Source of the DNA: Physella acuta
Lineage: Eukaryota > Mollusca > Gastropoda > Physidae
Assembly (NCBI RefSeq): GCF_028476545.1
Contig: NW_026731976.1
Coordinates: 674,501 to 738,500, forward strand
Direction of reading: 5' to 3'
Length of the DNA: 64,000 nucleotides
Positions 45,701-56,159 of this stretch are shown here, in pieces. The notes beneath the pieces were generated by a model that made no database searches, was not told the origin of the DNA, and was given only the letters and a program-made list of their open reading frames with translations. The position numbers were made by a program, and so were the translations under genes. Positions within the stretch are counted from its first letter, which is position 1. The number at the start of each line of letters is the position of its first letter.

Positions 45701-48700
45701 TAATAATTAAACTCTTAAACTAACTTAAAAAAAACTTCTAACCTAGATCTAGTTTTTAGTAAAACTCCATTTTTAGGCATTTTAGCTTATTTTATTCTCC
45801 GCTTCTTGTTTACCTCCAGTTGAGCGTCCGAAACACACCAAAACATTAGGAAAACACGTATTTGTATTGTATTTTTGTTTTAACAAATGAATAAAAAAAC
45901 AAAGAGACTAGATTCTAGATCTAACTTTGTTTAAGATTTTGATAATTAACTTTTGTCAAAACTTGAGAAAAATCCAAATTTAGAGTATTGAATGTGCTAT
46001 GTACTATGTATACGTGTGTCAGAATTTTCATGGCAATGGGTGAAGTACGTAAACGTAGCTCACAATTGAAAGGCAGTTAAGTTTGTATTGTTACAAGTAT
46101 CTCCCAGGCATGATACTATAAATAAACATTAATGAACTGACAATGACCCCAAAACTGAGGCCAACACAATTTCAAACAGCTATTGCCCGAGCTATGACAT
46201 ATGCTGATAATTAAAATCAATGTGAACTCATGGTGAACCCTTGACTGTGTAAGGATTTTTCTCCCGCTGACGATCACACCCTATGTAATTGAAAAGTTCT
46301 AATGCTTTTTAAATGTTTTTACCTTTTCTAATTAAAAATCACATTCATAAAAAAAATAAGTAGATCAAGTTTTTTCCTAATGTTTTTGTGTGTTTGGTTG
46401 TGTTAATAATAATATACGCTCAACTGGAGGTGAACGTGAAACGGGGAATAAAATACGCTAAAATGGAGTTTTATCCCAATAAGTACTACTAAATTGTGAA
46501 TTACTAGTATCAGTAGATAGTATCAGACTATCAGTAGACCGTTTGATTCAACGCTTCCGGGTTTGTCATTTTCATGGCATCTCACGACTCATGCGCTTAC
46601 TAAAATGGCGACCAGTTTCGCTTTCACTAAGTGGTAGAGGGATAAAACTATTGATTACGATCCCATCGTTAATTTTAGAAAACGGAACTATCCGTTTCTA
46701 TTTCAGTCTGTTATTTAAGAATTCCCAGAATTTCTTTGTTTGTCTCGCAAGCGGCGCATAAGTGAAAAGAGCTCTATGTATTCTTGTCTTTTAAATCAAA
46801 TAACTCTGAAATATCGCTTGGCCCGCAAACCAGCTTATGGGGTTTATGAGATGTGTTCATGGGTAATGATCACCCCTCAATAATGCCATTTTATTATAAT
46901 CTTTTTTGGTGAAAACGAGGCGCGGAAAAATAATTGTGCTGTGCAAGAATCCAATCATTTGGCTAGATTTATGACTGTTTTTTATGTCATACCTAAAAAT
47001 AGAATGTGACAGATGACCATGTGTGGGGTGACAGATGACCAGTTGTGGGTGACAGATGACCAGTTGTGGGGTGACAGATGACCAGTTGTGGGGTGACAGA
47101 TGACCAGCTTTGGGGTGACAGATGACCAGTGGTGGGGTGACAGATGACCAGTTGTGGGTGACAGATGACCAGTAGTGGGGTGACAGATGACCAGTTGTGG
47201 GGTGACAGATGACCAGTTGTGGGGTGACAGATGACCCTGTGTGGGGTGACAGATGACCAGTAGTGGGGTGACAGATGACCAGTTGTGGGGTGACAGATGA
47301 CCAGTTGTGGGGTGACAGATGACCAGTTGTGGGTGACAGATGACCAGTTGTGGGATGACAGATGACCAGTTGTGGGGTGACAGATGACCCTGTGTGGGGT
47401 GACAGATAGCCAGTTGTGGGGTGACAGATGACCAGTTGTGGGTGACAGATGACCAGTTGTGGGTGACAGATGACCAGTTGTGGGGTGACAGATGACCAGT
47501 TGTGGGGTGACAGATGACCAGTAGTGGGGTGACAGATGACCAGTTGTGGGGTGACAGATGACCAGTTGTGGGGTGACAGATGACCCTGTGTGGGGTGACA
47601 GATGACCAGTTGTGGGGTGACAGATGACCAGTTGTGGGGGTGACAGATGACCCTGTGTGGGGTGACAGATGACCAGTTGTGGGGTGACAGATGACCAGTT
47701 GTGGGGTGACAGATGACCCTGTGTGGGGTGACAGATGACCAGTAGCGGGGTGACAGATGACCAGTTGTGGGGTGACAGATGACCAGTTGTGGGGTGACAG
47801 ATGACCAGTGGTGGGGTGACAGAATGAATAGATGTGAAATTTTGTGATCAACAGATTGACAGTAGGGGTGAGTCTATGGATAAAAAGATTGCCCGACTGG
47901 ATGCAGAGCTGAAGAAATACAAGGACCAGATGAAGAAGATGAGGGAAGGCCCAGCTAAGGTGGGTAACACTTACAGTAGATATGACACCAATGGTATACA
48001 CATCAGGGAAATATCACAGTAACTATGGCATAATTTGACACCAATGGTGGTATACACATTAGGGAAACATCGCAGTAACTATGGCATAATATGACACCAA
48101 TGGTGGTATACACATTAGGGAAACATTGCAGTAACTATGGCATAATTTGACACCAATGGTGGTATACACATTAGGGAAACATCGCAGTAACTATGGCATA
48201 ATATGACACCAATGGTGGTATACACATTAGGGAAACATTGCAGTAACTATGACATATGACACCAATGGTGGTATAAACATTAGGGAAACATCGCAGTAAC
48301 TATGACAGATATGACACCAATGGTGGTATAAATACAGGGAAACATCGCAGTAACTATGACACGACATTTTACAAGCTAGTCAGCAAAGTTTGAGAGTAAC
48401 ACAGTAGTAGGTATAACTTGACCTGTGTTATTTTTTACCCATCAGGAAATACATAATTATTTGATATTTAAAAAATGTCATTTGCCTGCCTCTAACAGAA
48501 TCTGATATTTAAAAAATGTCATTTGCCTGCTTCCAACACAATTTGATATATAAAAAATGTCATTTGCCTGCTTCTAACAGAATCAAGTGAAGCAGAAAGC
48601 CATGCGTGTATTAAAGCAAAAGAGAATGTGAGTATCAGACTTTTGTTGTTTGGTTTCTTTGTCTGTCTGGACTGGTTTTGTTCCCAGATTCTAGCTGTTG

Positions 48701-51700
48701 TTTGGTTTCTTTGTCTGTCTGGACTGGTTTTGTTCCCAGATTCTAGCTGTTGTTTGGTTTCTTTGTCTGTCTGGACTGGTTTTGTTCCCAGATTCTAGCT
48801 GTTGTTTGGTTTCTTTGTCTGTCTGGACTGGTTTTGTTCCAAGATACTAGCTGTTGTGAAGTGACCCTAATGGTCCTGTTGTAATTGGGGGGGGGGGGAG
48901 AGAATGACAGGGGGGGGGGGAGACTATTGGATTTTTCTGCTTTCTGTACTAAGCATTGTGGTGAAAGATTTTATTTTCTCAGTCTGTGACCTTTGCCCAT
49001 GTTGACCTCTGCCCCCTGTTGACCTCTGCCCCCGTTGACCTCTGCCCCCTGTTGACCTCTGCCCCTGTTGACCTCTGCCCCCTGTTGACCTCTGCCCCCT
49101 GTTGACCTCTGCCCCTGTTGACCTCTGCCCCCTGTTGACCTGTACAGGTATGAGAACCAGAGAGACCAGCTGAGCCAACAGTCCTTTAACCTGGAGCAAC
49201 AAAATTACGCCATACAAAGTCTCAAGGACACAAAAACCACAGTGAGTTAATTGCTCAAAGATATACATCAGTAGCGTAGCGAGGGGGGGTTACATGTCCC
49301 CGGGTGCCGACCTTAGGGGGCGCCAAAATGGGTTGGAAAAATAAATTGAAAGGTTGATGGGGGTGCAAATTGAAAGTTTGAGGGGGGGGGGGTGCTAATC
49401 CAAAGTTTGAGGGGGGGGGTGCAAAATGAAAAGTTTGTCCCCGGGCGCCGGGAAGGGTCGCTACGCCTCTGATATACAAAGAGTTATTTCCTTTTAAAAT
49501 ATCCAGTTATTGCCATATAAAATAGTCAGTGATTTCCTTTTATAAAACTTCGCTTTGAAATGTTGTTTAGTGATCTCACTTATGTTTACTACACAAATTT
49601 ATGTTTTAAAAAGAAATTAAAATGTGTATAGGCAAGTTATTAAAAAATATTATTAATGCACCTGAATTTTACTTTCTCTGTGAACACGATAACTTGAGTA
49701 CCGTTGCATCTAGGTTGATGAAATTTCATATGCAAGTATTACATCAAATTTGTAGTTCTATATAAACGTTTCAGCAATTTCCAGTAACCGGAAGTGGAAC
49801 TTATTCTACTTTAAATTTTTCGAAATCCTATAACTTGAGTACTGTTTCAGATAGATAAATGAAATTTCACATGTAAATGATCTAAGTAAATGATCTAATT
49901 ATCTGCCTTCTGTCAAATTTTGAGTAATTTCTGTTGACCAGAAGTTCTAATATACGCTAATTCTGATTTCTCAAAAAAACGCAAGTGAATTTATAAAGTA
50001 CTAATAATATTCCCCACTATTATACACATCATTTGGTGTGCAATTATTTTTTCTACGAGATTCAATTCTATTTTTAAAAAGTTTAAGTATATAAAATGAA
50101 TTAAAAATCATGTCTATATCCCGAGTTGTCATCCCCTGTAGTGTTATATAAGAATATATATATATATATATATATATTAATATATAAGAAAATTAGGGGA
50201 AATTACTCCCGTTTTATTTTTAAATGATTATTTCATCGATTATGTATTTTTCTCAATTTAAACATTTTTGTTTTTAATAAATATTTTGGGCAGTTAAATT
50301 TTAACACTAAGGCCCCACAGTTCATGAAAAAATATGGCGGGGGGTCTCACAGCTCACATTTTTTTATCTTAGGCCAATACAATAAAAAGAAATGATAAGC
50401 AACAGACACCCAAACTCATCAAGTTTTTCCTGCCCTATAGTCATTGTTTTGTTTCAACCTGAATTAGATTAAATGTAGATTTTCCTGTAGTTTTCTTTCA
50501 ACTTATCAAGGTGATTCTGTCAACCTGTTTCTGTCAACCTGTTTCTGTCAACCTGTTTCTGTCAACCTGTTTCTGTCAACCTGTTTCTGTCAACCTGTTT
50601 CTGTCAACCTGTTTCTGTCAACCTGTTTCTGTCAACCTGTTTCTGTCAACCTGTTTCTGTCAACCTGTTTCTGTCAACCTGTTTCTGTCAACCTGTTTCT
50701 GTCAACCTGTTTCTGTCAACCTGTTTCTGTCAACCTGTTTCTGTCAACCTGTTTCTGTCAACCTGTTTCTGTCAACCTGTTTCTGTCAACCTGTTTCTGT
50801 CAACCTGTTTCTGTCAACCTGTTTCTGTCAACTTGTTTCTGTCAACCTTTGTATCGCTGGTCCAGTTTTGATTGACCTGTTGTGTGTTTCAGGTGGATGC
50901 TATGAAAATTGGGGTCAAAGATTTCAAGAAAGCTTACAAACATGTCAATATAGACCAAATAGAGGTGAGTCTGTGGCTCCTATAATTATTTGCTCAAGAT
51001 GCTTTCTGAAATTGTAAACAGAAAGCACACCTTAGTCAGCCTTTTAAATTAGTTTTAACGTTGTTCATTATAAAGTGTTAAATAGCTCTATTTATTTCTA
51101 TCATTTTTCTTTGTTGTCAAAATATTTGCAGTTTTCTGATTTTTTTTTAAGCTTAAAAATTCAAAGCTGTGTTTGCTAATTTGTTGCCAGAGTTGGGTTG
51201 GGCTAGCATAGTTTATACATTTATCATCCTATAATTTGTTGCTACAGCAATGTTGGGTAGGGTTGGGTTGGGCTAGCATAGTTTATACATTTATCATCCT
51301 ATAATTTGTTGCTAGAGTAATGTTGAGTAGGGTTGGGTTGGGCTAGCATAGTTTATACATTTATCATACTGCTATTGATCGTGTACAGACCTTTGACCTT
51401 TTTCTAGTCATAAATTGGCATAGTTTTGTAATTCTACAGAATATGCAGGACGACCTTGAAGACCTTATGGAACAAACAAATGAAATTCAAGAGGTCATGG
51501 GGCGGAGCTACGGCATGCCTGAACTTGATGATGACGAGCTGGAGGCGGAGCTTGATGCCTTAGGAGATGAGCTAGGCCTGGATGAGGACGCCTCGTACCT
51601 GGATGACGCGGTGGCCGCGCCTTCAGCTCCAACTAGCGAGCCTGGCGGGGAGAGTAGTCGGGTAAAGGCTCCGCACATGTCTCATGTTTTCCTCAGCACA

Positions 51701-52221
51701 TGTCTCATGTTTACCTCAGCACATGTCTCATGTTTACCTCAGCACATTCAGATATCTCATGTTTACCTCAGCACATATCTCATGTTTACCTCAGCACATA
51801 TCTCATGTTTACCTCAGCACATGTCTCATGTTTACCTCAGCACATGTCTCATGTTTACCTCAGCACATGTCTCATGTTTACCTCAGCACATGTCTCATGT
51901 TTACCTCAGCACATATCTCATGTTTACCTCAGCACATGTCTCATGTTTACCTCAGCACATGTCTCATGTTTACCTCAGCACATGTCTCATGTTTACCTCA
52001 GCACATGTCTCATGTTTACCTCAGCACATGTCTCATGTTTACCTCAGCACATGTCTCATGTTTACCTCAGCACATGTCTCATGTTTACCTCAGTACATAT
52101 CTCATGTTTACCTCAGCACATTTCTCATGTTTACCCCAACTAACATGTTCCCTTGTTCCCCCAGGGCGATGTTCCCGTGGATGAGTTTGGGCTGCCACAG
52201 ATTCCTCAAGGCGCCAAATAA
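42682..52221 (+). CDS. CHMP5: Charged multivesicular body protein 5 (ESCRT-III, Vps60)
   Basis: Exon join: 42682-42750, 47855-47959, 48581-48627, 49148-49241, 50893-50964, 51440-51661, 52165-52221. All junctions are GT-AG and in phase, giving 221 residues plus stop (human CHMP5 is 219). Recognisable blocks: N-terminal [20 protein letters not shown]; the basic Snf7 helix [40 protein letters not shown]; the acidic segment [20 protein letters not shown]; and the C-terminal [10 protein letters not shown], the region known to engage VTA1/LIP5. CHMP5 acts in endosomal multivesicular-body sorting through VTA1 and VPS4. The gene looks intact, with all introns repeat-laden. A start at 42682 fits the family exactly. 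Confidence 0.97.
42883..43497. mobile_element. Long-TIR foldback element in CHMP5 intron 1
   Basis: The left end GGTAAAATCACGTTATAGCG and right end CGCTATATCGTGATTTTACC are inverted repeats. The similarity continues inward (TTACTGTAAACCATAG against its inverse near 43,377-43,390) for roughly 90-110 bp. No coding capacity. The target duplication is unclear. Confidence 0.65.
43498..45759. other. CHMP5 intron 1, unremarkable stretch
   Basis: AT-rich, no exon. A family-2 MITE end-like fragment may lie near 43,870-43,915 (CTTTTAGAAACACTCTG). The phrase CTGTTTCCTGCCATATA near 45,650 mirrors TATGGCAGGAAACAG near 43,497, hinting at a further pair of repeat ends. Confidence 0.45.
45760..46473. mobile_element. 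Foldback / long-TIR MITE of about 714 bp
   Basis: It starts TAAAACTCCATTTT and ends AAAATGGAGTTTTA. Inverted repeats of about 65 bp include CTCCAGTTGAGCG / CGCTCAACTGGAG and TATTTTATTCTCCG / CGGGGAATAAAATA. The interior is non-coding. The end sequence and a possible TA target suggest a Tc1/mariner-type or foldback MITE, but the superfamily is open. Confidence 0.75.
46990..47822. repeat. 22-bp array GGTGACAGATGACCAGTTGT
   Basis: About 38 copies just upstream of CHMP5 exon 2, with variants CCCTGTGTG and CAGTAGTG. The last copy runs into the exon 2 acceptor region (GTGACAGAATGAATAG). Confidence 0.95.
47855..47959 (+). CDS. CHMP5: CHMP5 exon 2
   Basis: 35 codons, [20 protein letters not shown] to REGPAK. 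Acceptor GATCAACAG, donor AAG|GTGGGT. Phase 0-0. Confidence 0.96.
48010..48360. repeat. 55-58-bp repeat in CHMP5 intron 2
   Basis: About six copies of GACACCAATGGTGGTATACA-CATTAGGGAAACATCGCAGT-AACTATGGCATAAT. The first partial copy begins within the intron just after exon 2. Confidence 0.92.
48460..48584. repeat. 47-bp repeat duplicating the exon 3 acceptor
   Basis: Three copies of TCATTTGCCTGCTTCTAACA-GAATC followed by TGATATTTAAAAAATG. The last copy is the real acceptor (CTTCTAACAG|AATC) with the first 4 nt of exon 3. The first copy keeps AACAG|AATC, while the middle one reads AACACAATT. Confidence 0.85.
48581..48627 (+). CDS. CHMP5: CHMP5 exon 3
   Basis: 47 nt, [15 protein letters not shown] plus two bases of the next Met. 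Acceptor CTTCTAACAG, donor AT|GTGAGT. Phase 0 in, phase 2 out. Confidence 0.96.
48640..48855. repeat. 57-bp repeat in CHMP5 intron 3
   Basis: Four copies of TTGTTTGGTTTCTTTGTCTG-TCTGGACTGGTTTTGTTCCC-AGATTCTAGCTG. Each contains a T-rich tract ending TTCCCAG, an acceptor look-alike. Confidence 0.92.
48985..49147. repeat. 17/18-bp array leading into the CHMP5 exon 4 acceptor
   Basis: About nine copies of TTGACCTCTGCCCCCTG. The final copy is TTGACCTGTACAG, the authentic exon 4 acceptor, so the array is an amplified polypyrimidine tract. Confidence 0.92.
49148..49241 (+). CDS. CHMP5: CHMP5 exon 4
   Basis: 94 nt, [20 protein letters not shown] through [11 protein letters not shown]. Acceptor TGTACAG, donor ACA|GTGAGT. 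Phase 2 in, phase 0 out. Confidence 0.96.
49269..49471 (-). mobile_element. hAT-like MITE family 1 copy in CHMP5 intron 4
   Basis: Termini CAGTAGCGTAGCGAGG and GGTCGCTACGCCTCTG. The flanks ATATACAT (49,261-49,268) and ATATACAA (49,472-49,479) match at 7 of 8 bases. It inserted 27 bp beyond the exon 4 donor. Confidence 0.85.
49680..50180 (+). mobile_element. Dispersed repeat family X, partial copy
   Basis: Shares with 55.1-55.75 kb (reverse) and 57.1-58.1 kb (forward) the blocks AACACGATAACTTGAGTACC, AGGTTGATGAAATTTCATAT, CCGGAAGTGGAA and TATATCCCGAGTTGTCATCC. It ends near an AT microsatellite and TTAGGGGAAATTACTCCCG. The family type is not known to me and no coding frame was found. Confidence 0.7.
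50513..50845. repeat. 14-bp array CTGTCAACCTGTTT
   Basis: About 23 nearly perfect copies in CHMP5 intron 4, some 45 bp upstream of the exon 5 acceptor. The coding strand is pyrimidine-rich. Confidence 0.96.
50893..50964 (+). CDS. CHMP5: CHMP5 exon 5
   Basis: 24 codons, [20 protein letters not shown] then DQIE. Acceptor GTGTTTCAG, donor GAG|GTGAGT. Phase 0-0. Confidence 0.96.
51180..51365. repeat. 64-bp repeat in CHMP5 intron 5
   Basis: Three copies of GGGTTGGGCTAGCATAGTTT-ATACATTTATCATCCTATAA-TTTGTTGC. Confidence 0.9.
51440..51661 (+). CDS. CHMP5: CHMP5 exon 6
   Basis: 74 codons from [20 protein letters not shown] through the acidic [20 protein letters not shown] and [13 protein letters not shown] to SSR. 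Acceptor TTCTACAG, donor CGG|GTAAAG. Phase 0-0. Confidence 0.95.
51675..52135. repeat. 23-bp array with an acceptor-like site in every unit
   Basis: About 19 copies of TGTCTCATGTTTACCTCAGC-ACA fill CHMP5 intron 6. Each has TTTACCTCAG, a plausible 3' splice site, and none contains a stop in any plus frame. The authentic exon 7 acceptor (TTCCCCCAG at 52,164) lies just beyond the array. Confidence 0.95.
52165..52221 (+). CDS. CHMP5: CHMP5 exon 7 with stop codon
   Basis: [18 protein letters not shown] and TAA at 52,219-52,221. The stop overlaps an AATAAA (52,217-52,222). Acceptor TTGTTCCCCCAG. Phase 0. Confidence 0.96.
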   Translation, partial: GDVPVDEFGLPQIPQGAK

Positions 52222-52639
52222 AATTAGCTGCTCCACCATTTCATCATTAGCCTGTCCTCATTAGTGGCTGTAATTATCTCTATTGATTGCTCTATCCATC
52301 CCTGATCATAAATTATTTTGTATTTATTGTCATCTGTTTTTTGTTGCAGTAGTGTGGGTGTGTGGATGTTCTCTGTGTGTGTGGGGGGGGGGGGGGAGTC
52401 AACTGGCATGTCTCTCATTGTGTGTGAGTGGTTGTGTGTGTGTGTATGACATAAGGGCAGGAGTAACCTTGACCCACTAACCTTGACCCACTAACTTTGA
52501 CCCACTAACCTTCAACTTGACCATCCCAGGGTTCAGGAGGCTGGTACATTTCTGGATGTCATGATGACATTTAGCTGGATGACATTTATCTGCATGGCAT
52601 TTAGGTACCTCACATTGTTTTAGCAATCAACCCCCCACC

Positions 52640-52735
52640 AGGTGTGGTCCAGTGAGGCCCCCGGGAGGTGGGGTGGGGCCCAGTGGGTAGGGTGGGGCCC
52701 AGTGGGTAGGGTGGGGCCCAGTGGGTAGGGTGAAA
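52640..52735. repeat. 19-bp array GGTGGGGCCCAGTGGGTAG
   Basis: About four copies in the presumed CHMP5 3' UTR. A further short repeat (GGTAACATTAAAATTGTAA, three copies) lies at 52,785-52,855. Confidence 0.85.
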
Positions 52736-52739
52736 TAAA
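52734..52739 (+). terminator. Candidate CHMP5 polyadenylation signal
   Basis: AATAAA about 510 bp beyond the stop codon. The earlier AATAAA overlapping the stop could serve a very short 3' end. Position only. Confidence 0.4.
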
Positions 52740-53509
52740 AATTTGAATCTTAAAATTGTTCTTCAATTTTATTGTGTATGAATTGGGTAAAATTGTAGGG
52801 TAACATTAAAATTGTAAGGTAACATTAAAATTGTAAGGTAACATTAAAATTGGAACAACATAAGGTAATTCAAGGAAGTTAACCCAGTGGACATTTAACT
52901 TTGTTAAGCTGAATGTTTGTAACTGAATACCACTATCATAATTAAGGGGAGGTAACATGTCACTTGTCAAACTATTATTAGTTGTCAGTGATCTCCCTTA
53001 GGTTATGGCTAAGCTGGTCTAAAATAAACATAATAAAAACCTTTAAAATAACAATTTTTTTAGTACACTGAAAGAACAAAAGAAAATTAAAGCAGTTTCT
53101 TAAATAAACGCTTAGGTCGCTTGTAAAATCTCTCAATACATTTTTGCGACCAAAGCTTTTGTTAAAGATCTCAAATTATTTCAATATTTTCAGTGCAGTT
53201 GAAAGCTTTTTATTAATTATTATAAAGGTTTTTTGTTTTCTTCTTGTTTTATTTTCCACTTCTTAGTGATTCGTTCTTAAAAAATCGACACCACCTAGGC
53301 TACGACTGAAAATATTTGAGTTAAAACCCGATCAGTAGCTTGCAATCTCTAAAAAAAAAAATATTAAAAGAAATCACTGCATTAGAAGTAGGTCAAAGTT
53401 GAGTTCTGAGATTTGTTACAAACCCACAGACAGACATGGTGAACTAAAAAAAAAAATAATTTTTTTTTATCTTTAGATAAAAAGTGAAACAATGCTAACT
53501 AGAAGAGCG

Positions 53510-54820
53510 GTTTAAAGAGTTGATAGTGAAACATTACTAGAGAGCGGACTAAAGAGTTGATAGTGAAACATTACTAGAGAGCGGACTAAAGAGTTGATAG
53601 TGAAACATTGCTAGAGAGCGGACTAAAGAGTTGTTAGTGAAACATTACTAGAGAGCGGACTAAAGAGTTGATAGTGAAACATTACTAGAGAGCGGACTAA
53701 AGAGTTGATAGTGAAACATTGCTAGAGAGCGGACTAAAGAGTTGATAGTGAAACATTGCTAGAGAGCGGACTAAAGAGTTGATAGTGAAACATTACTAGA
53801 GAGCGGACTAAAGAGTTGATAGTGAAACATTACTAGAGAGCGGACTAAAGAGTTGATAGTGAAACATTGCTAGAGAGCGGACTAAAGAGTTGATAGTGAA
53901 ACATTGCTAGAGAGCGGACTAAAGAGTTGATAGTGAAACATTACTAGAGAGCGGACTAAAGAGTTGATAGTGAAACATTGCTAGAGAGCGGACTAAAGAG
54001 TTGATAGTGAAACATTGCTAGAGAGCGGACTAAAGAGTTGATAGTGAAACATTGCTAGAGAGCGGACTAAAGAGTTGATAGTGAAACATTGCTAGAGAGC
54101 GGACTAAAGAGTTGATAGTGAAACATTACTAGAGAGCGGACTAAAGAGTTGATAGTGAAACATTGCTAGAGAGCGGACTAAAGAGTTGATAGTGAAACAT
54201 TACTAGAGAGCGGACTAAAGAGTTGATAGTGAAACATTACTAGAGAGCGGACTAAAGAGTTGATAGTGAAACATTGCTAGAGAGCGGACTAAAGAGTTGA
54301 TAGTGAAACATTGCTAGAGAGCGGACTAAAGAGTTGATAGTGAAACATTACTAGAGAGCGGACTAAAGAGTTGATAGTGAAACATTGCTAGAGAGCGGAC
54401 TAAAGAGTTGATAGTGAAACATTGCTAGAGAGCGGACTAAAGAGTTGATAGTGAAACATTGCTAGAGAGCGGACTAAAGAGTTGATAGTGAAACATTACT
54501 AGAGAGCGGACTAAAGAGTTGATAGTGAAACATTGCTAGAGAGCGGACTAAAGAGTTGATAGTGAAACATTACTAGAGAGCGGACTAAAGAGTTGATAGT
54601 GAAACATTGCTAGAGAGCGGACTAAAGAGTTGATAGTGAAACATTACTAGAGAGCGGACTAAAGAGTTGATAGTGAAACATTGCTAGAGAGCGGACTAAA
54701 GAGTTGATAGTGAAACATTACTAGAGAGCGGACTAAAGAGTTGATAGTGAAACATTACTAGAGAGCGGACTAAAGAGTTGATAGTGAAACATTACTAGAG
54801 AGCGGACTAAAGAGTTGTTG
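53510..54820. repeat. 37-bp array downstream of CHMP5
   Basis: About 35 copies of ACTAAAGAGTTGATAGTGAA-ACATTRCTAGAGAGCGG, almost perfect apart from an A/G polymorphism (ATTACTAG or ATTGCTAG). No gene is found here. Confidence 0.97.
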
Positions 54821-55079
54821 ATTCTATTTTTGACGTGCCATGTGGCAATGACTTACAGTAGCCCTAAAACAAAATACATTTGTGCTACGTGTAGCTAGTG
54901 CTACCAATAGATAGCATCCACCACACGCCCCCACACACCCCTCTCACACATGACGAGATTCCACCTTCAAGACGAGAAGTGCATTATTAGTAACGCCTTT
55001 AGATAAGACAGGTCATTGAACGGGGCGGGGGACTGTTAACAGGGGCGTCGATCATGGGAGGGGGGGGGGGGGGGTTAAC

Positions 55080-55960
55080 GTCAGACATTGAAAAAATTGT
55101 TACAGGAGCAGACGATAGCTCATGTCAGCTCTGCTAAAAGGATATGTAGACATACAAACAATGTCTGTAATAAATCGGGAGTGATCTCCCCTAAACTTTC
55201 TCGAATATTCTTTTATAAAAAAAACAGGAGATGGGAACTCGGGATATAGACATGAATTTTAATCCATTTTAAATACTTAAACTTTTTAAAATAGAATAAA
55301 ATCTCGTAGAAAAAAGAATTGCACACCTGTGAACGCCAAATAAAACGTGCATAATAGCAGAGGCGTAGCGACCCTTCCCGGCGCCCGGGGACATACTTTC
55401 AATTTGGCGCCCCCCTCGGGAGCAAATTTTCGATGAAATAGCGTAAATTAGTACTTCCAATCAACGGAAATTACTCAAAATTTGACAGAATGTAGAGAAT
55501 TAGATCTTTTACTTACATGTGAAATTTCATTTATCTACCTGAAATAGTACTCAAGTTATAGGCTTTTGAAAAATTCAAAGTAGAAAAAGTACCACTTCCG
55601 GTTATCGGAAATCGCTCAAAAGTTGATACGGATCTACGATTTTGATAAAATACTTATATATGAAATTTCATCAACCTAGCTGTAACGGTACTCAAGTTAT
55701 CGTGTTTACACACAGACAGACACACAGACATACGGACAGAATTGCAAAGTCCAGTTTTTACGACTCGATAACGCATAAAACGCCAAAATGTTTATATTTA
55801 TATATTTGTATTTATAATTTTTGTCTGATTAAAATAAGTCCTCTATACTCCGGATGTGATGAAGGACTGAGGAGTAAAACGGTGAAAACTGTCAAAATTT
55901 TTGTGCACGATAACAATACTTTCTCTATACTTCGTATATACGAGAAAGTAAAAATACAAA
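55080..55960 (-). mobile_element. Dispersed repeat family X, long reverse copy with nested MITE
   Basis: Reads in reverse GGGAGTGATCTCCCCTAAAC, CTCGGGATATAGACATGAAT, CTCAAGTTATCGTGTTTACA, and ends in the hairpin-like CTTTCTCTATACTTCGTATA-TACGAGAAAG. A fragment of hAT-like MITE family 1 (from 55,358, CAGAGGCGTAGCGACCC, to about 55,430) interrupts it. Confidence 0.65.
55358..55430 (+). mobile_element. hAT-like MITE family 1, 5' fragment
   Basis: CAGAGGCGTAGCGACCCTTC, GGCGCCCGGGGACATACTTT and GGCGCCCCCCTCGGGAGCAA. The 3' end is missing. Confidence 0.7.
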
Positions 55961-56064
55961 CATATGTAAACAATATATGTGAACGTACAAACAATATATA
56001 TGAATATACAAACAATATATGTGAACATACAATCAATATATGTGGTGGTGAGACAGTTTATATT

Positions 56065-56145
56065 TGTGTACACCTGTGGTGATGTGTACACCTGTGGTGA
56101 TGTGTACACCTGTGGTGATGTGTACACCTGTGGTGATGTGTACAC
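56065..56145. repeat. 16-bp array TGTACACCTGTGGTGA
   Basis: About five perfect copies. A looser repeat (AACAATATATGTGAACATAC) precedes it at 55,970-56,040. Confidence 0.92.
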
Positions 56146-56159
56146 CGCTATGATAAGGC

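Noticed and set aside
46982-48001. 339-codon minus frame with [12 protein letters not shown] repeats
   Set aside because: An artefact of the 22-bp array in CHMP5 intron 1; antisense to CHMP5 exon 2 at its edge.
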